Of a DNA stretch of 64,000 nt, positions 1 through 11,658 are shown piece after piece. The translations under genes were made by a program, and so were the position numbers. The notes under the pieces were generated by a model, which was given only the letters and a program-made list of their open reading frames with translations, made no database searches and was not told where the DNA came from. Source of the stretch: Tetrapyrgos nigripes. Lineage: Eukaryota; Basidiomycota; Agaricomycetes; Agaricales; Campanellaceae. How positions within the stretch are numbered: position 1 is the first letter of the stretch; each line of letters begins with the position of its first letter. Location of the stretch: contig JAACJM010000002.1 in assembly GCA_013368315.1 (NCBI GenBank), positions 496,001 through 560,000 on the forward strand, given 5' to 3'.

Positions 1-2
1 AT

Positions 3-839
3 GCGTCACCACCCATTTTTCCTGCACGTAAACGCAGACTAAACGAGAACCGTCATGTGTGGTTCGATGCTGTTGGACGATACACCAAACGTTCTCTAAC
101 TTTCCAGACCGATATTCTTCCCGCCATGTCTGGTATCGCACATCGCATCCACGAGGTCACCGGAGACACCTACTATGCAGGCCTTTGGCAGTCATTTATG
201 CCATATGGTCTTCTTTGGACCAGTAAATGGGACGAGGAACCTTATCGTTCATCTGGGAAGCCGCACGAAAGACATCCCACCTACCTCGCACCGTCATGGT
301 CATGGGCTTCAGTAGCCTGTCCCGTATCCTATGAATGGTTCATTCACGACGAGTTTTGCCTGAATCCATCACCAGATCCAGCATTGATACCGACTGTCTT
401 GGAAATCAATGTAGCCCCTTCTGGTGCCGACCCATTTGGGGCTGTTCGAAGTGGATTCATTCGACTGAGGGGAAAAGTCAAACCCGCCGCGGCGAAGGAT
501 CTTGAGCTCTTTTCACCCGATGCACAGATACCGCCGTCTCGACTAGGAGTACCTCCGTCTCAGCGTATCCTACCCCCGCCTGAAAACGGTGATTTCCTTG
601 GGTTTACCAAGATAGGGGTTTGCCACTATGACTATCCATCTGATGCGCCGCAGGAAAAGTCGGATATGATTTTCATTTTGTGTTGTCTGCCAGGGAAGGA
701 GGAGGATGGTGATGCGGTGGGGCTGGTGCTTTACCCGACCAATCTATTCAAGTTTGAATTTCGAAGAATTGGGCTTGCTTCGATGGTACCGATGACGTGG
801 TGGGACAATGTACTAGATTCAGATATAACTATCACATAG
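3..839 (+). CDS. HET-domain (heterokaryon incompatibility) protein, C-terminal part
   Basis: The frame is open from the window edge to a TAG at 837-839, so the N-terminus lies outside the window. The translation shows the usual C-terminal half of fungal HET proteins: a W-x(6)-YT-x-R-x-LT segment, 'DILPAMSGIA', 'YYAGLW' and, about 50 residues later, the signature 'APSWSWAS'. A variable tail of about 170 residues follows. HET proteins mediate non-self recognition and cell death in filamentous fungi; a specific incompatibility role cannot be read from a fragment. The only in-frame candidate start near the left edge is a GTG, so no real start is claimed. No lesion is seen in the visible part. Confidence 0.85.
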   Translation, partial: ASPPIFPARKRRLNENRHVWFDAVGRYTKRSLTFQTDILPAMSGIAHRIHEVTGDTYYAGLWQSFMPYGLLWTSKWDEEPYRSSGKPHERHPTYLAPSWSWASVACPVSYEWFIHDEFCLNPSPDPALIPTVLEINVAPSGADPFGAVRSGFIRLRGKVKPAAAKDLELFSPDAQIPPSRLGVPPSQRILPPPENGDFLGFTKIGVCHYDYPSDAPQEKSDMIFILCCLPGKEEDGDAVGLVLYPTNLFKFEFRRIGLASMVPMTWWDNVLDSDITIT

Positions 840-1196
840 TACCAGTAGCGATGACCGTTAACAAGTGCTATGCTTAGAGAGTATAATGCTAAAAGATCAT
901 GCTCAATGCACTGGTGTATCTAAGGTAAAGGAAATACAAGACGTAAAAGCCTGGAAATGATGGGCTCAGTGTTCAGACTCTGAACACCGTTGACAGTTGT
1001 GGTAGTAAGTCCCGGGAACGATGATATACTACTGCTTACATCGGGATCCTAAGCCGCGTAATAGATTCTTCCCCCTCCCCCTCCTCCTGGTCCATCGCAA
1101 TGTGTACTTGACGGTGACCTCTGGACTACCAACTCTATGCAGCCTTTTTTCAAACCTTTGATTGAACCTTTGCTTGTCGCCCGTTCGGTTATCATC

Positions 1197-2250
1197 TTAA
1201 AGTGGTAGTCCAGATAATCTACGGGCAAGATGACGGTCACAAAAGTCCAGATACGGACCTGCTTCTGCGTGAAAGTTGTTTGCAGCTAAAGCAAAATTGT
1301 GATCAGTTACTCGTGTCACAGAGTCAATCCACGTCGTATTCACCTTCAGGGATTGCGTATGAGGCATCCCAAAGAAAATATATATAGACATTGCATTCTG
1401 AAGGCAAGTTACCGCCATCCTCTGTGGCAGATGTTGATAAGAATGCTGCTGCATGATCTGCGAGGGTATGTTTCCTGCTTTGAAAACATTCTTGGCTAGC
1501 ATTTGCAATTCCGATTCACTGTGCTCAACCTCGACCTCGATTTCGTCTGGAGCCAAACTATAACACTGGGTGCAAACACTTGTAATTCCTTGGATATACA
1601 GAGGAATTACACAGGACTTACACTAGTACACTCAATATGTAAGTCCACTTGACTTACTGAAGTATTACCAAGGACCACTGTGAGACTTCATGCCTTACAA
1701 TAGTCATATACAATTGTTCTATTTTTCTTGGTCTCTGGTAATACTTCAGTAAGTCAAGTGGACTTACATATTGAGTGTACCAGTGTAAGTCTTATGTAAT
1801 TCCTCTGTATATCCAAGGAATTACAAGTGTTTGCACCCAGTGTAAGGATGGAAGTACCGTCGACTAGAGAAAGAGCATCATTCAGTAAGATACGTTAATA
1901 AACGAACATAGACGATGGCTCACTAATAGTCCTTGACCTCCCGTGCAGATTGCTTCTGCAAGATCTCCAGTACCTCCAGTCCGCCTTCCTTGGATTCCAA
2001 CGCCCGGCGTAGATTCCTCAAGCTTGTCTCTTTAATCAGGTGAGGCTGTATGTCGAACCACCACCCACGATGCGGCTGGCTCCATATACATTCAGTGATC
2101 GGGTCCGCCTCGAGGGTCATTTCTTCTTCAGAAAGACCTGGAACTGGGGAGAGAGGTATTGTCCAGGAAGAAGAATCTCCGACCCTACATCGACCCTGTC
2201 GCATTTCAGACTTGGGAACGACAAAATTGTACGTGCTCTACACGTGTAAA
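1197..2250 (-). pseudogene. Unknown-family gene, copy A (broken)
   Basis: I do not recognise this family; two further copies lie at 11659-13005 (-) and 19416-21035 (+). Copy A keeps the C-terminal part: 'AKNVFKAGNI', 'LPQRMAVTCLQNAM', 'FFGMPHTQSLKVNTTWIDS', then 'FCDRHLARRLSGLPL' and a stop at 1197. It also keeps a middle piece at 1923-2204 with 'LSPVPGLSEEEMTLEADPITECIW'. Compared with copy B it lacks about 540 bp between 'GCGACAAAAT' and 'TGTACGTG' (near 2230) and has a MITE at 1564-1842 in the coding part. Homology to copy B begins near 915, downstream of the stop, and continues upstream of the gene to 2427, where a hAT-like MITE sits. It is clearly non-functional. Confidence 0.65.
1564..1842. 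mobile_element. Foldback MITE, 279 bp, TAA duplication (Harbinger/Tourist-like)
   Basis: The two halves are near-perfect inverted repeats of about 115 bp. Ends read CACTGGGTGCAAACACTTGT and its complement, flanked by TAA at 1561-1563 and 1843-1845. Copies B and C have GAAGGATGG at this point with no insertion, which fixes the boundaries to within a base or two. A 3-bp TAA duplication suits PIF/Harbinger elements, but no transposase is present, so the superfamily is an inference. Confidence 0.75.
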
Positions 2251-2427
2251 TGACAGGCAGACAATGCACGGACTTTCCACCGTCATGGTACTGGGACTCT
2301 AAATAGCGAGCAAAGACATAGACATTGTAGTCTGGTACCCAGGACAGATTTCTTGGAAAGGGAGGCTGCTACAATTAAGTACTGGCCAGCTGAGCATCTG
2401 CCCAAAGGATCACGTTCTGCTAAAAAT

Positions 2428-2964
2428 TAGGGAATAGCATGGGTTTGCGGGTAAGTGACGGGTCACGGGGACGGGGTATGGAGGGGACGGGGACGGGTTG
2501 GCTTATTCATCCCGCTCCAAACCTGCGACCCGCCAGACGGGTAAACTGACCCACCTGATGGATGCTGGAAGGCCGTTGCCGGCACAATTTTGGAGAATCT
2601 AAACTCATGTAAACTGTAAACTATATAGTTATTCCAGGCTCATATCTATATAGATCTAAACAAGATGTACCAGAGATAGTATGTATGTTTGGTATGCAGA
2701 CAAAAAAATTCTTTATCGAGAGAACGGGTAGTACTGTTCTTTACCAGTGTACCAGTATATTACTGGACAGTGTTAGCATCCACTTAACTGACCTCAACAT
2801 ACATCACACATCAATATAGTCTAATGTTAAGCTAGTGATGACAAGATGCATGTACTGAAGTATAAGTACATACCCGTAACCCGCGGGTTTCGCTTCAGAC
2901 CCGTCTGCCCCGCCGCTACCCTTGACCCGTGAAGGCGGGGACGGGATCCCCGTGCTGGTCCCTA
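2428..2964. mobile_element. hAT-like MITE, 537 bp
   Basis: The element starts TAGGGAATAGCATGGG and ends with the complement of TAGGGACCAGCACGGG (13 of 16 match). It is flanked by a perfect 8-bp duplication CTAAAAAT at 2420-2427 and 2965-2972. The paralogous empty site, CTAAAAATGCTGTAAG, is at 13139-13154. Both subterminal regions carry repeated GACGGG/ACCCGT motifs, as hAT transposases usually require. No ORF of note. Confidence 0.88.
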
Positions 2965-3159
2965 CTAAAAATGCTGTAAGTAATCTAATTGCTGTTACTA
3001 TCAAGCAAAGGGCCTCGCAATTTGTCATGCGAAGCAGCGGGACCTTTTCCCAGTTCCGATGACTGTTGCATGTATGGGCTCGGTAGAGTTGTAAGTATGC
3101 GATCTTTCGACAGACTTCTTGCAATCTGCTTGTCTTCTCATCTACCTGTCAAAGCAGAC

Positions 3160-3606
3160 TCATCCAGAGTTCTCATATAGAAATACATTTCGTTTTTTGT
3201 GCCCACTTGGACGTCTTTTCTCATCAACGAAATAAAATTTTCGTCAATCGCTGGTGGGACCTGTGACCTCCACGGATTTTCCGCTGAAGGCGACGAAAAA
3301 TCCAGGGGTCACCGCCTGGACAATTCGTCAATGGCTTTGTGACCTGTGACTGGCTCAAAAATTTTGTCAATTTATAGGCCTGTGACCTGTGACCAGACGA
3401 ATTGATTGAAATGGTACAGTACACGCCAGGTGGCCTCTCATGCAACAAAGGTGAATGTAATGTACCTTCAATCAATCATGTACAAGGCGCAGTTAGTTTA
3501 CACAAGGAAGTGAGACCCCTTGAGTTGTTCGAGCTTCTAAAGACTCATCCAAAGTTCTCATATAGAAAAACTCTTCGTCTTCTGTACCAACTTTGACGTC
3601 TTCTCT
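3160..3606. repeat. Diverged direct repeat pair in an intergenic region
   Basis: A segment of about 62 bp at 3160-3220 ('AGACTCATCCAGAGTTCTCA...') recurs with changes at 3541-3606. Between them 'TTGATTGAA'/'TTCAATCAA' makes a small hairpin (3402-3475). The whole stretch 2973-4017 has no convincing gene; the last 400 bp should hold the promoter of the gene at 4018. Confidence 0.4.
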
Positions 3607-4017
3607 AGCATCCCTTCCCTCTGATACGCCAAACAGCGGCCCACATGAAGTCAGCATACACGCCGATCATTCTCTCGTGGGAGGGTTCAGGCTCCAGGGA
3701 CATCGTAAAGGATAGATAAATGGAGATGGGACAAGTGAAGGCTGGGTCCGGTGGGAGGTTATGTCTGGTTTGGGCTTGCAAAGGTGTTCCTATTGGTGGA
3801 AGGTGGAGGTACTAAGTGCACCTGTTCGGAATTCCCCTGGTACTTCCCATCTCATTCTGATTGATGACATTTGCACTGCTCCACGCTGGCATTGATTGCT
3901 CTCAGATTTTCCCACTCCCTTCCTCTTCTGCACTACTGTTGTATCTGTCGCCTCTTTTAAGTATCCTCTGCCCACTTCTCAATCACTGAAGCCTCGAAGC
4001 CACAAACAATCCTCAAA

Positions 4018-5718
4018 ATGTTGCACTTAACACACGGGCACAACGTCGATTATAACATCCTGTTTTTAGCTGCAAATTGGCTGGAGGTATATCTATTCCT
4101 CTATGCTCTCTTTATTCATGTTTTGATTCTTGTAATGATGTCGCAACTCCCTCTTACTCTTACTAATAGGCCGTGGCATACGGTGAGTTATCTCTTAAAG
4201 TCCAGCTGTGATCATACTCATACTTACGCTTGGACTCTCAACAGGCTTCCTCTTCTGCATGTTCTGCGGAACTCTATACTTTGCTTTTGGCAGCGGCGGT
4301 AAACTTCCTTCTCTCGCCTGTCTATCATCCATGACCATCCTTACTTGAATGATACTTACCGCAATCATCCTGACCAATTTATCTTCCAGCCAATCGCAGC
4401 GCAACCTCCGACGGTCCCTCCAAAATGTTACTCGGATTTTCAACGTCTATGTTCTTAATTGCGACTATCCACGCTTGTATGTCTTGCTACAGGCTCGTAC
4501 AAGCATACGTATTCAACAGGTTCAACCCAAACAATGGACCTGCGGGGTTTATGAACGATTTGTTTAATTGGAGCGCGGTTTTCTATGGTGCGTTATTCTC
4601 GAAAGTCATGACTGCTCGATTTTGGTCTACTCATCGCTGGCATTAATCTTACAGAGGCACTGTATACAACACAAGAATTGCTGGGAGGCATGGCGGCGGT
4701 ATGTATTCGTACCTTTTCGTCTCAAGGACATGGATTGACCGGTGTTTCATATCTTTGCTCTGCAGATATATCGTTGCTGGATTCTGTGGAATAGGGATTT
4801 CAAGGTCGTCGCAGTGCCAATTGCTCTATTTATTGTATCCATGGGTGAGCCCTTGTACCCCGGGTTTGAAATACAACGTTCTGACTCGGACAACGATAAC
4901 CCAGTGTTTGGCTACGGAACCGACGGCATGTTCATAACCAGCTCAAATTCTGACCACAACATCGTTCATTATCCAAGACTTCTCGACTGGATCTGCACAT
5001 TCTACAGCGTAGCAGTCGTCCAAAACTTCCTCACTACTGGCTTGATGATCTATGCTATCTATAGGAATCATAGGCAGAATGAGGATGCGAATGTGAAGAG
5101 GTGAGTTCCTGTTCGAGTTTACGTTTCGATTCCTTTTCTTGCGATATTCCCTATTCCCTATTCCCTTTTTTCTTTTTTCTTGGTACTCACTAATTTCCTT
5201 AATTTCAATCTCTGCGTACCCAACTTAGTTACGGAGGCCTCTGCATGCTATGGTTGATGCGAACGATGATTGAAGCTGCTGCTCTGCAGCTGGTGATTGA
5301 GATACTTCTCCTGATCTTCTTCTTGTATGAGAGCAGTAAGTATCGCTGCGTTCACTTTCCTTGGGCTCTCTCTTTTTCTCCCGTTACCCCTTTCTACTCT
5401 TCCTCTCCTCATCTTTGAGAGTAACACTGATACACTGATTGGACCTTTTATTCTTTCATTGTAATCCTTCCCTTCCGGATGCCCATCCATGCTTACCCTT
5501 CCTCTGCAGATATCCAGTACATCTTCCTCGACATGGTCGTCCCAATGATTGGCATCACGTTCAACGCCATGGCTATTTCATACCGCCTAAGGTTGCTTAC
5601 AGAGAAGCAACAGCAAACGACAAACTCTGTACTCGTTTGGAAGCCAGCTTCTGTGTCCGCGACTCGAAGTGTGAGCCATGGAGTCTCAACAAGCTCGAGT
5701 GCGCAGGAGGAATTATGA
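4018..5718 (+). CDS. 7-TM membrane protein of unknown function (basidiomycete orphan family)
   Basis: This is a multi-exon gene that splices without a lesion. Exons begin at 4018-4086 (MLHLTHGHNVDYNILFLAAN) and a 13-nt exon 4170-4182, then run on through 'GFLFCMFCGTLYFAF', 'KMLLGFSTSMFLIATIHACM', 'IYRCWILWNRDFKVVAVPIALFIV', 'LDWICTFYSVAVVQNFLTTG', 'GLCMLWLMRTMIEAAALQLV' and 'IQYIFLDMVVPMIGITFNAM', ending at the TAA 5716-5718. Seven hydrophobic segments are separated by short loops, with a Ser/Thr-rich C-tail. Introns of about 50-110 nt use GT...AG with CTNAY-like branch sites. The stretch after position 4850 may contain one more 60-nt intron (gtgagc...cccag) or be read through. The fold resembles fungal GPCR-like proteins common in Agaricomycetes; no ligand or pathway can be inferred. 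A start further upstream is unlikely. Confidence 0.7.
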
Positions 5719-5862
5719 AGAAACCGGACATGATCATATAGCTGTCAAGGTCATTTAGTCTGAGGTTGGGGATGCAAATGACAGTACTCTGTGAATGACA
5801 ACCAAAATGGCATTGGCAAGTTTTGGAGGGACTAGGGAACAAGAAGGTTAGGATGTTTAAGT

Positions 5863-5985
5863 ATTGGCATTTGGCTCAGGGCAAAAGTTCTTATAATCGA
5901 TTTGGTCCTTATTTATCTTCAATTTAGTCCCTCTGTTGGTTTGTTGATTCTTGGTCGATTTCAGAATAATTGCTCAGCTGATAAA
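5863..5985. repeat. Dispersed repeat shared with 8694-8812 (direct)
   Basis: The sequence from 'TTGGCTCAGGGC' to 'AATAATTGCTCAG' just downstream of the first 7-TM gene recurs, diverged, just downstream of the second 7-TM gene (8694-8812). A duplicated 3' flank would explain this, supporting the idea that the two genes share a duplication history. Confidence 0.5.
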
Positions 5986-6127
5986 GTTACAACGTCCGTT
6001 ATTCAAGTTTGGCTGCCAAGTGGCAAGTCGCGACGCGAATAGGGGCTTCTACGATTTTTGCATCGATTGTACTCGGCTAATATTAATAGTAAAAGCTCCG
6101 TCTCTTCCCCAAGTTAACATCGGACCA

Positions 6128-6205
6128 CAGATGACCACTCAAAAAGTCTCTGGGGAGCCAAGCCCTTCTATTCAAACAGTTACAGGCCTAGGTTTTAACT
6201 TTTTT
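6128..6205. repeat. Dispersed repeat shared with 14868-14955
   Basis: About 80 bp ('CTCAAAAAGTCTCTGGGGAG' to 'CCTAGGTTTTAAC') recurs in the same orientation at 14868-14955 with about 20% difference. No ORF and no terminal structure were seen. The surrounding 5720-7004 region is otherwise without a supported gene. Confidence 0.4.
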
Positions 6206-6224
6206 ATTTACAGATGGATAGATG

Positions 6225-6330
6225 ACGTCTGGGGGTAGACGGGCAATTATCTGTATCGGCGACGGCGGCGTTATTTGCAATGTTTGTGGTGGTGAAGAAG
6301 GAGAAGGAGAGAAGGGGAACTTGATGGAGC
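6225..6330 (-). pseudogene. Fragment of a third SNO1/pdxT copy
   Basis: About 100 bp match the complement of the region after 'APV' in the two pdxT copies (around 10730-10800 and 21750-21820), including 'GATACAGATAATTGCCCGTC' and the preceding CTTCTTCACCACC run. No other part of the gene is present nearby, so this is a dispersed scrap. Confidence 0.5.
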
Positions 6331-7004
6331 TGAGTTTCAATCTTGGGAACGGCTCGAGTTGCCTCGGCTTTGACTTCTGACTCGATTCGCACTGAGCCAC
6401 ATTCCGTCCACTGTATTTAGTACATCTCTAGCGGGTATCAGAAATATGCGGGGAGCAGACAGTGGGAGCACCGGTGCTTCTGGCGACCTTCTATTTGTAA
6501 TAATTCGAACTAACGTCAAACCTACCGAACACTTGGTCGAAATAGTACAGTAGTCGAGCTGAATCGTTGTGCTGACTTGGACTTGAAACGGGAGCTGCTG
6601 AGACGATATACATTAAAGAGGGCACGAACATGAGTTGAGGTTCGCTCGCAGATGGTCCATGGAGAAGACGTGCAGTTGGGAAACATCTCAGTTGATTGAA
6701 GTACTTATATAAATACATTCACAAGTCCAGTAAAACTTCAGCTTAGGTCACAGGGGAGTTGATCCAGGAAAATACACACTGAAAGTTGCCATTGAAAAAT
6801 TTGGATGGTCACGGCTTGCAATGTTGGGATGCCCCTCATAAAGCTGCGTCTAAGTATGTGAGTTCAATAAGCCTTATCATCATCAGAATAATTCGTGCGT
6901 GGCATAGCTGAGACCTATATAAATAGGAAATTGGCCGATACTTTAAAGGATCGCAAATCCATGTCATTCTATCAACTACGTCTCGTCCACCGCAGTCATA
7001 GCAA

Positions 7005-8685
7005 ATGCCAAGAATTCCATCCTCATTCCTTACAACTTCTGATATCGCTGGTATTCAAACTACTATACGGCAATTTGCAATTGAGGGGACATTCTTTGGT
7101 ATGTCCTCTTCGAATCTCCAGAAATCACAATTCAACCTTGAATCTCCATACTTATTATTGTCACATTGATATCTAGGCATTGAGCTTTTGCTTACCACTT
7201 TCACAATCTTGCTGCTATGGTAGGTCTGTCCAATATTTTCAGACAGAATTTTGACAAAGAATCAAGTCAGCACGGGCTTCGACAAGCACCAATGCGAGCC
7301 TTTATGGTGGCTGCAAGTGCAACAATGCTTATAAGCTCAGCTTTAAATTTGGTGATAAATGAGATGTTTGATACAGTTCAAATTCAAGCCTTCGCAGATC
7401 AGACATATGATCCTACTCCAATCTTGATGAGGATTCAAATCATACAGATCCCAGCAACAAGAATTAGAGTGAGTTGCTTTCTCCTAATCTCATTCCTTAG
7501 CTGGATACTAAGATTCAATCAAATTGTATTTCCTGGGAGACCTAATTGTGATTTGGAAGGCATGGAAAAATTTTCAGAAGGAAACTGTTCCCAGAGGAAT
7601 TCTTCTCTGCATTGCTCAATCATTAGGTGAGAAGTCACTTTTCATACATGAGTTCTATTGAGCTGATTTTTCTGGGTTTAGGCTGCAGTATATATGATAT
7701 AATTATCAATATTCAAAGAGTGCTTCATGCAGACTTTGTATGTTTTGTGCTTTATATTTTGATTCAAAGGAAATCTCAGGCAGGATCATATATAGCAAGG
7801 AAGCAATCAGTATAACTGAGTGATATTTCCAGTATCGCTTCTTTTCACCGATCTCACAGCAGTCCTTCTGATTGTCTACAAATCTTGGTGGGTAGACAGT
7901 CACAGCAGTCTGTCAGCTATCTGGTTTCAGACCTTAACCTGATTTCTCAACAGGCAGTACAGACAATCTATTAAAGCTCATCTTGGGGAATTTAATGAAA
8001 GAAGCCAAGTTGAGGAGATATTTACACTCTTAATTAAATCTGGTGCAATCTATTGCATTCCATGGGTAGGTAATTACGAGACCGAACAATGAGGACGAGT
8101 TCTTTACACTGCGTTTCCGCGTGTGGCTATGTTGAGTTTGTCCCGGTTTCCTCCGTCTGTCTCGATCAAATTTCTTTCCGATTTTCTCCAGTAATAGAGA
8201 ATATGCACCCCTATTCTTGTAAGTATTCCCTTTTCAAGAGCTCGAGGGCTGTATCTTCTTCTCATATATATTGATTATAGTTCTGATTCTACACAATGAT
8301 CTACACTCTGGTACTTTTCTCAGAAATTGAACCAGCAATATCCATTTTTCGTTGAATATCTTCACTGGAGTGTGGTCTAGCATCTTAGATTTGAACTCAC
8401 TGGACTCATTTCCACCATGCTCAGCACTGGCCCACACCCCTTTCATCTTTTGAACATTCTCAAACCTTGATAACAGTTTGAATCCAGATTTTAGTCATAC
8501 CTGGTATATTCAATACAGAGTATGATAATTCTGTCACAGCACACCTCGATTTCTTACTACCTCACCTCGAAACAATCTACCCTACCACAATCATCCTCCT
8601 TTCCCACCTCTACAAGACACCCCAAGACTCCATTCTTGAGAGTCTTTCTCTACCTCTGGAATTTGCAACTCCTTCTCCATCCTAA
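7005..8685 (+). pseudogene. 7-TM membrane protein, damaged relative of the 15.4-kb gene
   Basis: Exon order follows the intact gene at 15418-17059: 'MPRIPSSFLTTSDIAGIQTT', 'IELLLTTFTILLLW', 'PMRAFMVAASATMLISSALN', 'LYFLGDLIVIWKAWK', 'LLFTDLTAVLLIVYKSW', 'FTLLIKSGAIYCIPW' and a last exon 'TIYPTTIILLSHLYKT' ending at TAA 8683-8685. The exon after 7177 runs into a TAG at the end of 'LLLW' and needs a 1-bp shift to continue. About 450 bp of unrelated sequence (8075-8510) sits where one short intron is expected. These breaks suggest a pseudogene; an unusual splice pattern cannot be excluded. At 8411-8450 a 23-bp motif recurs inverted at 8833-8868, so part of the extra DNA may be a small mobile element. 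Confidence 0.55.
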
Positions 8686-8812
8686 TCGGTTTATTGGCTC
8701 AGGGCCAAAGTTTTCTTATCATTGATTTGGTCTTTATAATTTATCTTCAAGTCCCTCTAGATCTGTTGGTCTGTCGACTCCAGAATAATTGCTCAGTTGA
8801 TCGGCTTGAGTT

Positions 8813-9859
8813 CTCTGCCTTGCCTCGAAATGAAAGGGGTGTGGGCCAACGCTGTGCATGGGGGGAACGAGGCCATCTCTAAGCATCCAAGCATATTCAG
8901 CTTGCATTTGAAGACGACGTAAGACCATCAATGACCACACATTTGTAAAAACAGGGAAGCAGACGACAACGCGTGACGAGTAAGGTGACTACAGAAATAT
9001 ATGAAAGAAATATATGTCAGTATTGCATGTTTCAAGGTGTTGTCATGTATCTTGCGATGTGGAGATGAGGGAGGACGTTGGGAGAAGTGGGGAATACTAG
9101 ACAGGAAAGGTATGAACACAGCCACACGGATAAATTTGGTCCAACCCGTTTATCGGACAGATAGACGGGACTGTTTAAGCATAGCCACAAGCAGAAGTTG
9201 AGTGTAATAAACTCAGCCTCATTTCATTCGGCCTTGTAACAGCACTAGTAACTACTCAGCGGGAAAACTATCACTTTACTGTCTTTGGTAATTGAATATT
9301 GAGGTCTAGACCCCCCTAACTCCTGCAGTCCACCGATAAAAGTCTTAGAAAGAGAACACAGAACACTCGAAGCTCTTCAAGCCTGGGCCTGAGAGAAGAC
9401 AACAATTAAAGAAGACAGCAACCTGCTAGTACTAGTTCCGAGTCATCGCAAAGAATCGAGTCATTGGCCAGAGCTGCAGATAATGAATATCAGTCAAGAA
9501 CTTGAGAATCGAGATCAAGTGCATGAAGCAGATTTACCAACCATGTCTAGTACCACTTGCAAACAAAACATATTCTGGTCGAGGCGTCACTAGCCTTTTG
9601 ATGTTTAAGATCCTCTCCGTCCTGTCCTCGCATAAGTATCTGAGAACCAGAATGGATACATCTGACGCGTTATGGTAGTATCTCTGTAGACATAAATTTC
9701 TAGTCGAGTCCTGGAAAAAAATATTGGGACGGCGTCACCGGCAACACCAAGAGCCTCAGTGTCAAGAGGAATGCGGAATGCGGAACGGAACGGAATTGCA
9801 TCAAACTTCTCTCGCGAAATTTTTTGTTTTCAACTTGACCGACTTTTCCTACTGCTACA
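8813..9859. other. Gene-free stretch
   Basis: No ORF with coding character, RNA gene or clear transposon end was found. The last 100 bp before the SNO1-like gene match the corresponding flank of its inverted copy near 22510-22620. Confidence 0.4.
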
Positions 9860-11125
9860 ATGCTCAACGGAACTGGGTATGCATCTTCAGTGACAATAGG
9901 CATTCTCGGTGGATAGATACCCTTCCTTCCGGTCACGAGTCTAGTTGGGCGTACTGACTTGTCCCGATCCTCCTCCTTCGCTTCTCGCTGTCACCTTCCG
10001 CCTTCGCCTTCCCTCATCCTTCTTCCTTCCTTTGTCCGTTGTCCCTCTGCAGCTCTTCAAGGCGCTTTCGCAGAATATCAAACCGCGTTGGAGAAATTAC
10101 ATTTGAGGGATGTAGGTGTGAAAGTCCGTGTCGTGCTGGTTAGAACGAACGAGGATTTGGATATATGCCATGCGTTGATTATTCCTGGAGGAGGTGAGTG
10201 CTTGGGCGTCTTTCATCGTCCCTTTCGTCTCAACCTCAACCCACAGAATCCACAACAATCTCCATCGACGCCCAGCGCTCCGGTCTCTTCCAACCCCTCA
10301 AAGACTTTATCCATATCCAACGTAAACCTGTTTGGGGAACTTGTGCCGGTGCGATATTACTTTCCTGAGCTGTAATAGGTGCGAAGATGGGAGGACAAGA
10401 GTTGTTGGGTGGGATGGGGGTGGTGGTTGGGAGGAATGGGTGGGGGTCGCAGGTGAGTTGAGTTGGGAAAAGCTGGCTTTGGGGTTGCTTTTAGGTTTGG
10501 GATGACTTTTGAAGCACTGTTGACGGTTGCAAGTATCTGGTCTGCGAGACTCAGAGACGCCGTTTATAGGGATGTTTATATGTGCTCCTGTGCGTCTTCG
10601 TCTTACTTTCCTTTTCTTGTTTTTCTTTTCTCGTTTTTATCATCTGACGTCTCTCTCTACCTACGTATCTAGGTCATCCTCTCCTTCGACCAACCTTCCC
10701 AGCCTTCCCCTTCTTTCTCTCCCTCCCCTCTTTCTTCTTCACCACCGCCGCCGCCGATACGGATAATCGCCCGTCTCTCCCCAGACGCCGTTCTGCATGC
10801 CTCAGGCTTACCCTTACCCTTACCGCAACCCGTCCCCGTCCCCACTCCTTCTACCTCTTCATCAGCATCACCCTCAATCCCAAACTCGCACCCAGACGCA
10901 GACGCAGGCCCAGACCCCTACTAACACCAATACCAACACCGAAACGCTCAAGGACCAAATCAAAGAACATTCGTAGACATAGACACGCAAGGCATACAAG
11001 AAAACGCTCAAGAAAACTCAAGGCATAGTCGCCCTCCGCCAATCCCACCTCCTACTAACGACCTTCCATCCTGAGCTAACGGGTGATACGAGGTTTCATG
11101 AGTTTTTTATTAGGGAGGTTGTTTT
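9860..11125 (+). pseudogene. SNO1: SNO1/pdxT: glutaminase subunit of pyridoxal 5'-phosphate synthase (copy 1)
   Basis: PdxT/SNO1 releases ammonia from glutamine for the PdxS/SNZ synthase, which makes vitamin B6. Exon 1 (9860-9908) gives MLNGTGYASSVTIGIL. After an intron come 'ALQGAFAEYQTAL' and 'ALIIPGG' (to 10193), then 'ESTTISIDAQRSGLFQPLKD' and the nucleophile motif 'WGTCAGAILLS' near 10330-10365. The motif 'FHPEL' with the catalytic His-Glu pair is near 11070, in '[18 protein letters not shown]'. An in-frame TGA at 10366-10368 follows 'AILLS'; copy 2 has CGA at the same place, so this is a C-to-T change. A further 1-nt frame problem occurs at the exon starting near 10495 and is shared with copy 2. 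The catalytic residues survive, but translation would stop after the Cys motif. Confidence 0.85.
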
Positions 11126-11658
11126 GTTGGGGGGGGGGGTAGTGTTCTTTTTTGGGGGGGTATGTCGGTAGTGACAATGTGTTGGAGGTGGGGAGGGGGG
11201 GGTAGCTGTGTTCTTGGATCTCTAAAGTATAGAGTGAGGTAGGGATATGGAGATAGATATGATATGGGAATAGGGATTTGGAGATGAGAGGAAGAGGCAG
11301 AGGAAAAAGGAGTTGGGATCAGGATTAGGAACGAAGGGGAGAAGTCCGAAGGAAGGGGGATGGAGGGGGGGAGCGGGGTGAGTCGAGGGGGGGAGCGGGG
11401 TAAGAATGAAGAAGCGAAGGCGTGAATAGAGGAGTTTACCATTAAGATTAAAGACGTACTGGAGATGTATACCTAAATACAACGGTACAACAAACGGGTA
11501 TCTATGGTAAAAGAAATACAAGACATACAAGCCCACAAACGATGGACTCGGTGTCCAGAGAATGTGTGCTCGACTGTGACCTCTGGACTACCAACTCTAC
11601 GCAGCCTTTTTTCAAACCTTTGATTAAACCTTTGCTTGTCGCCCGTTCGGTTATTATC

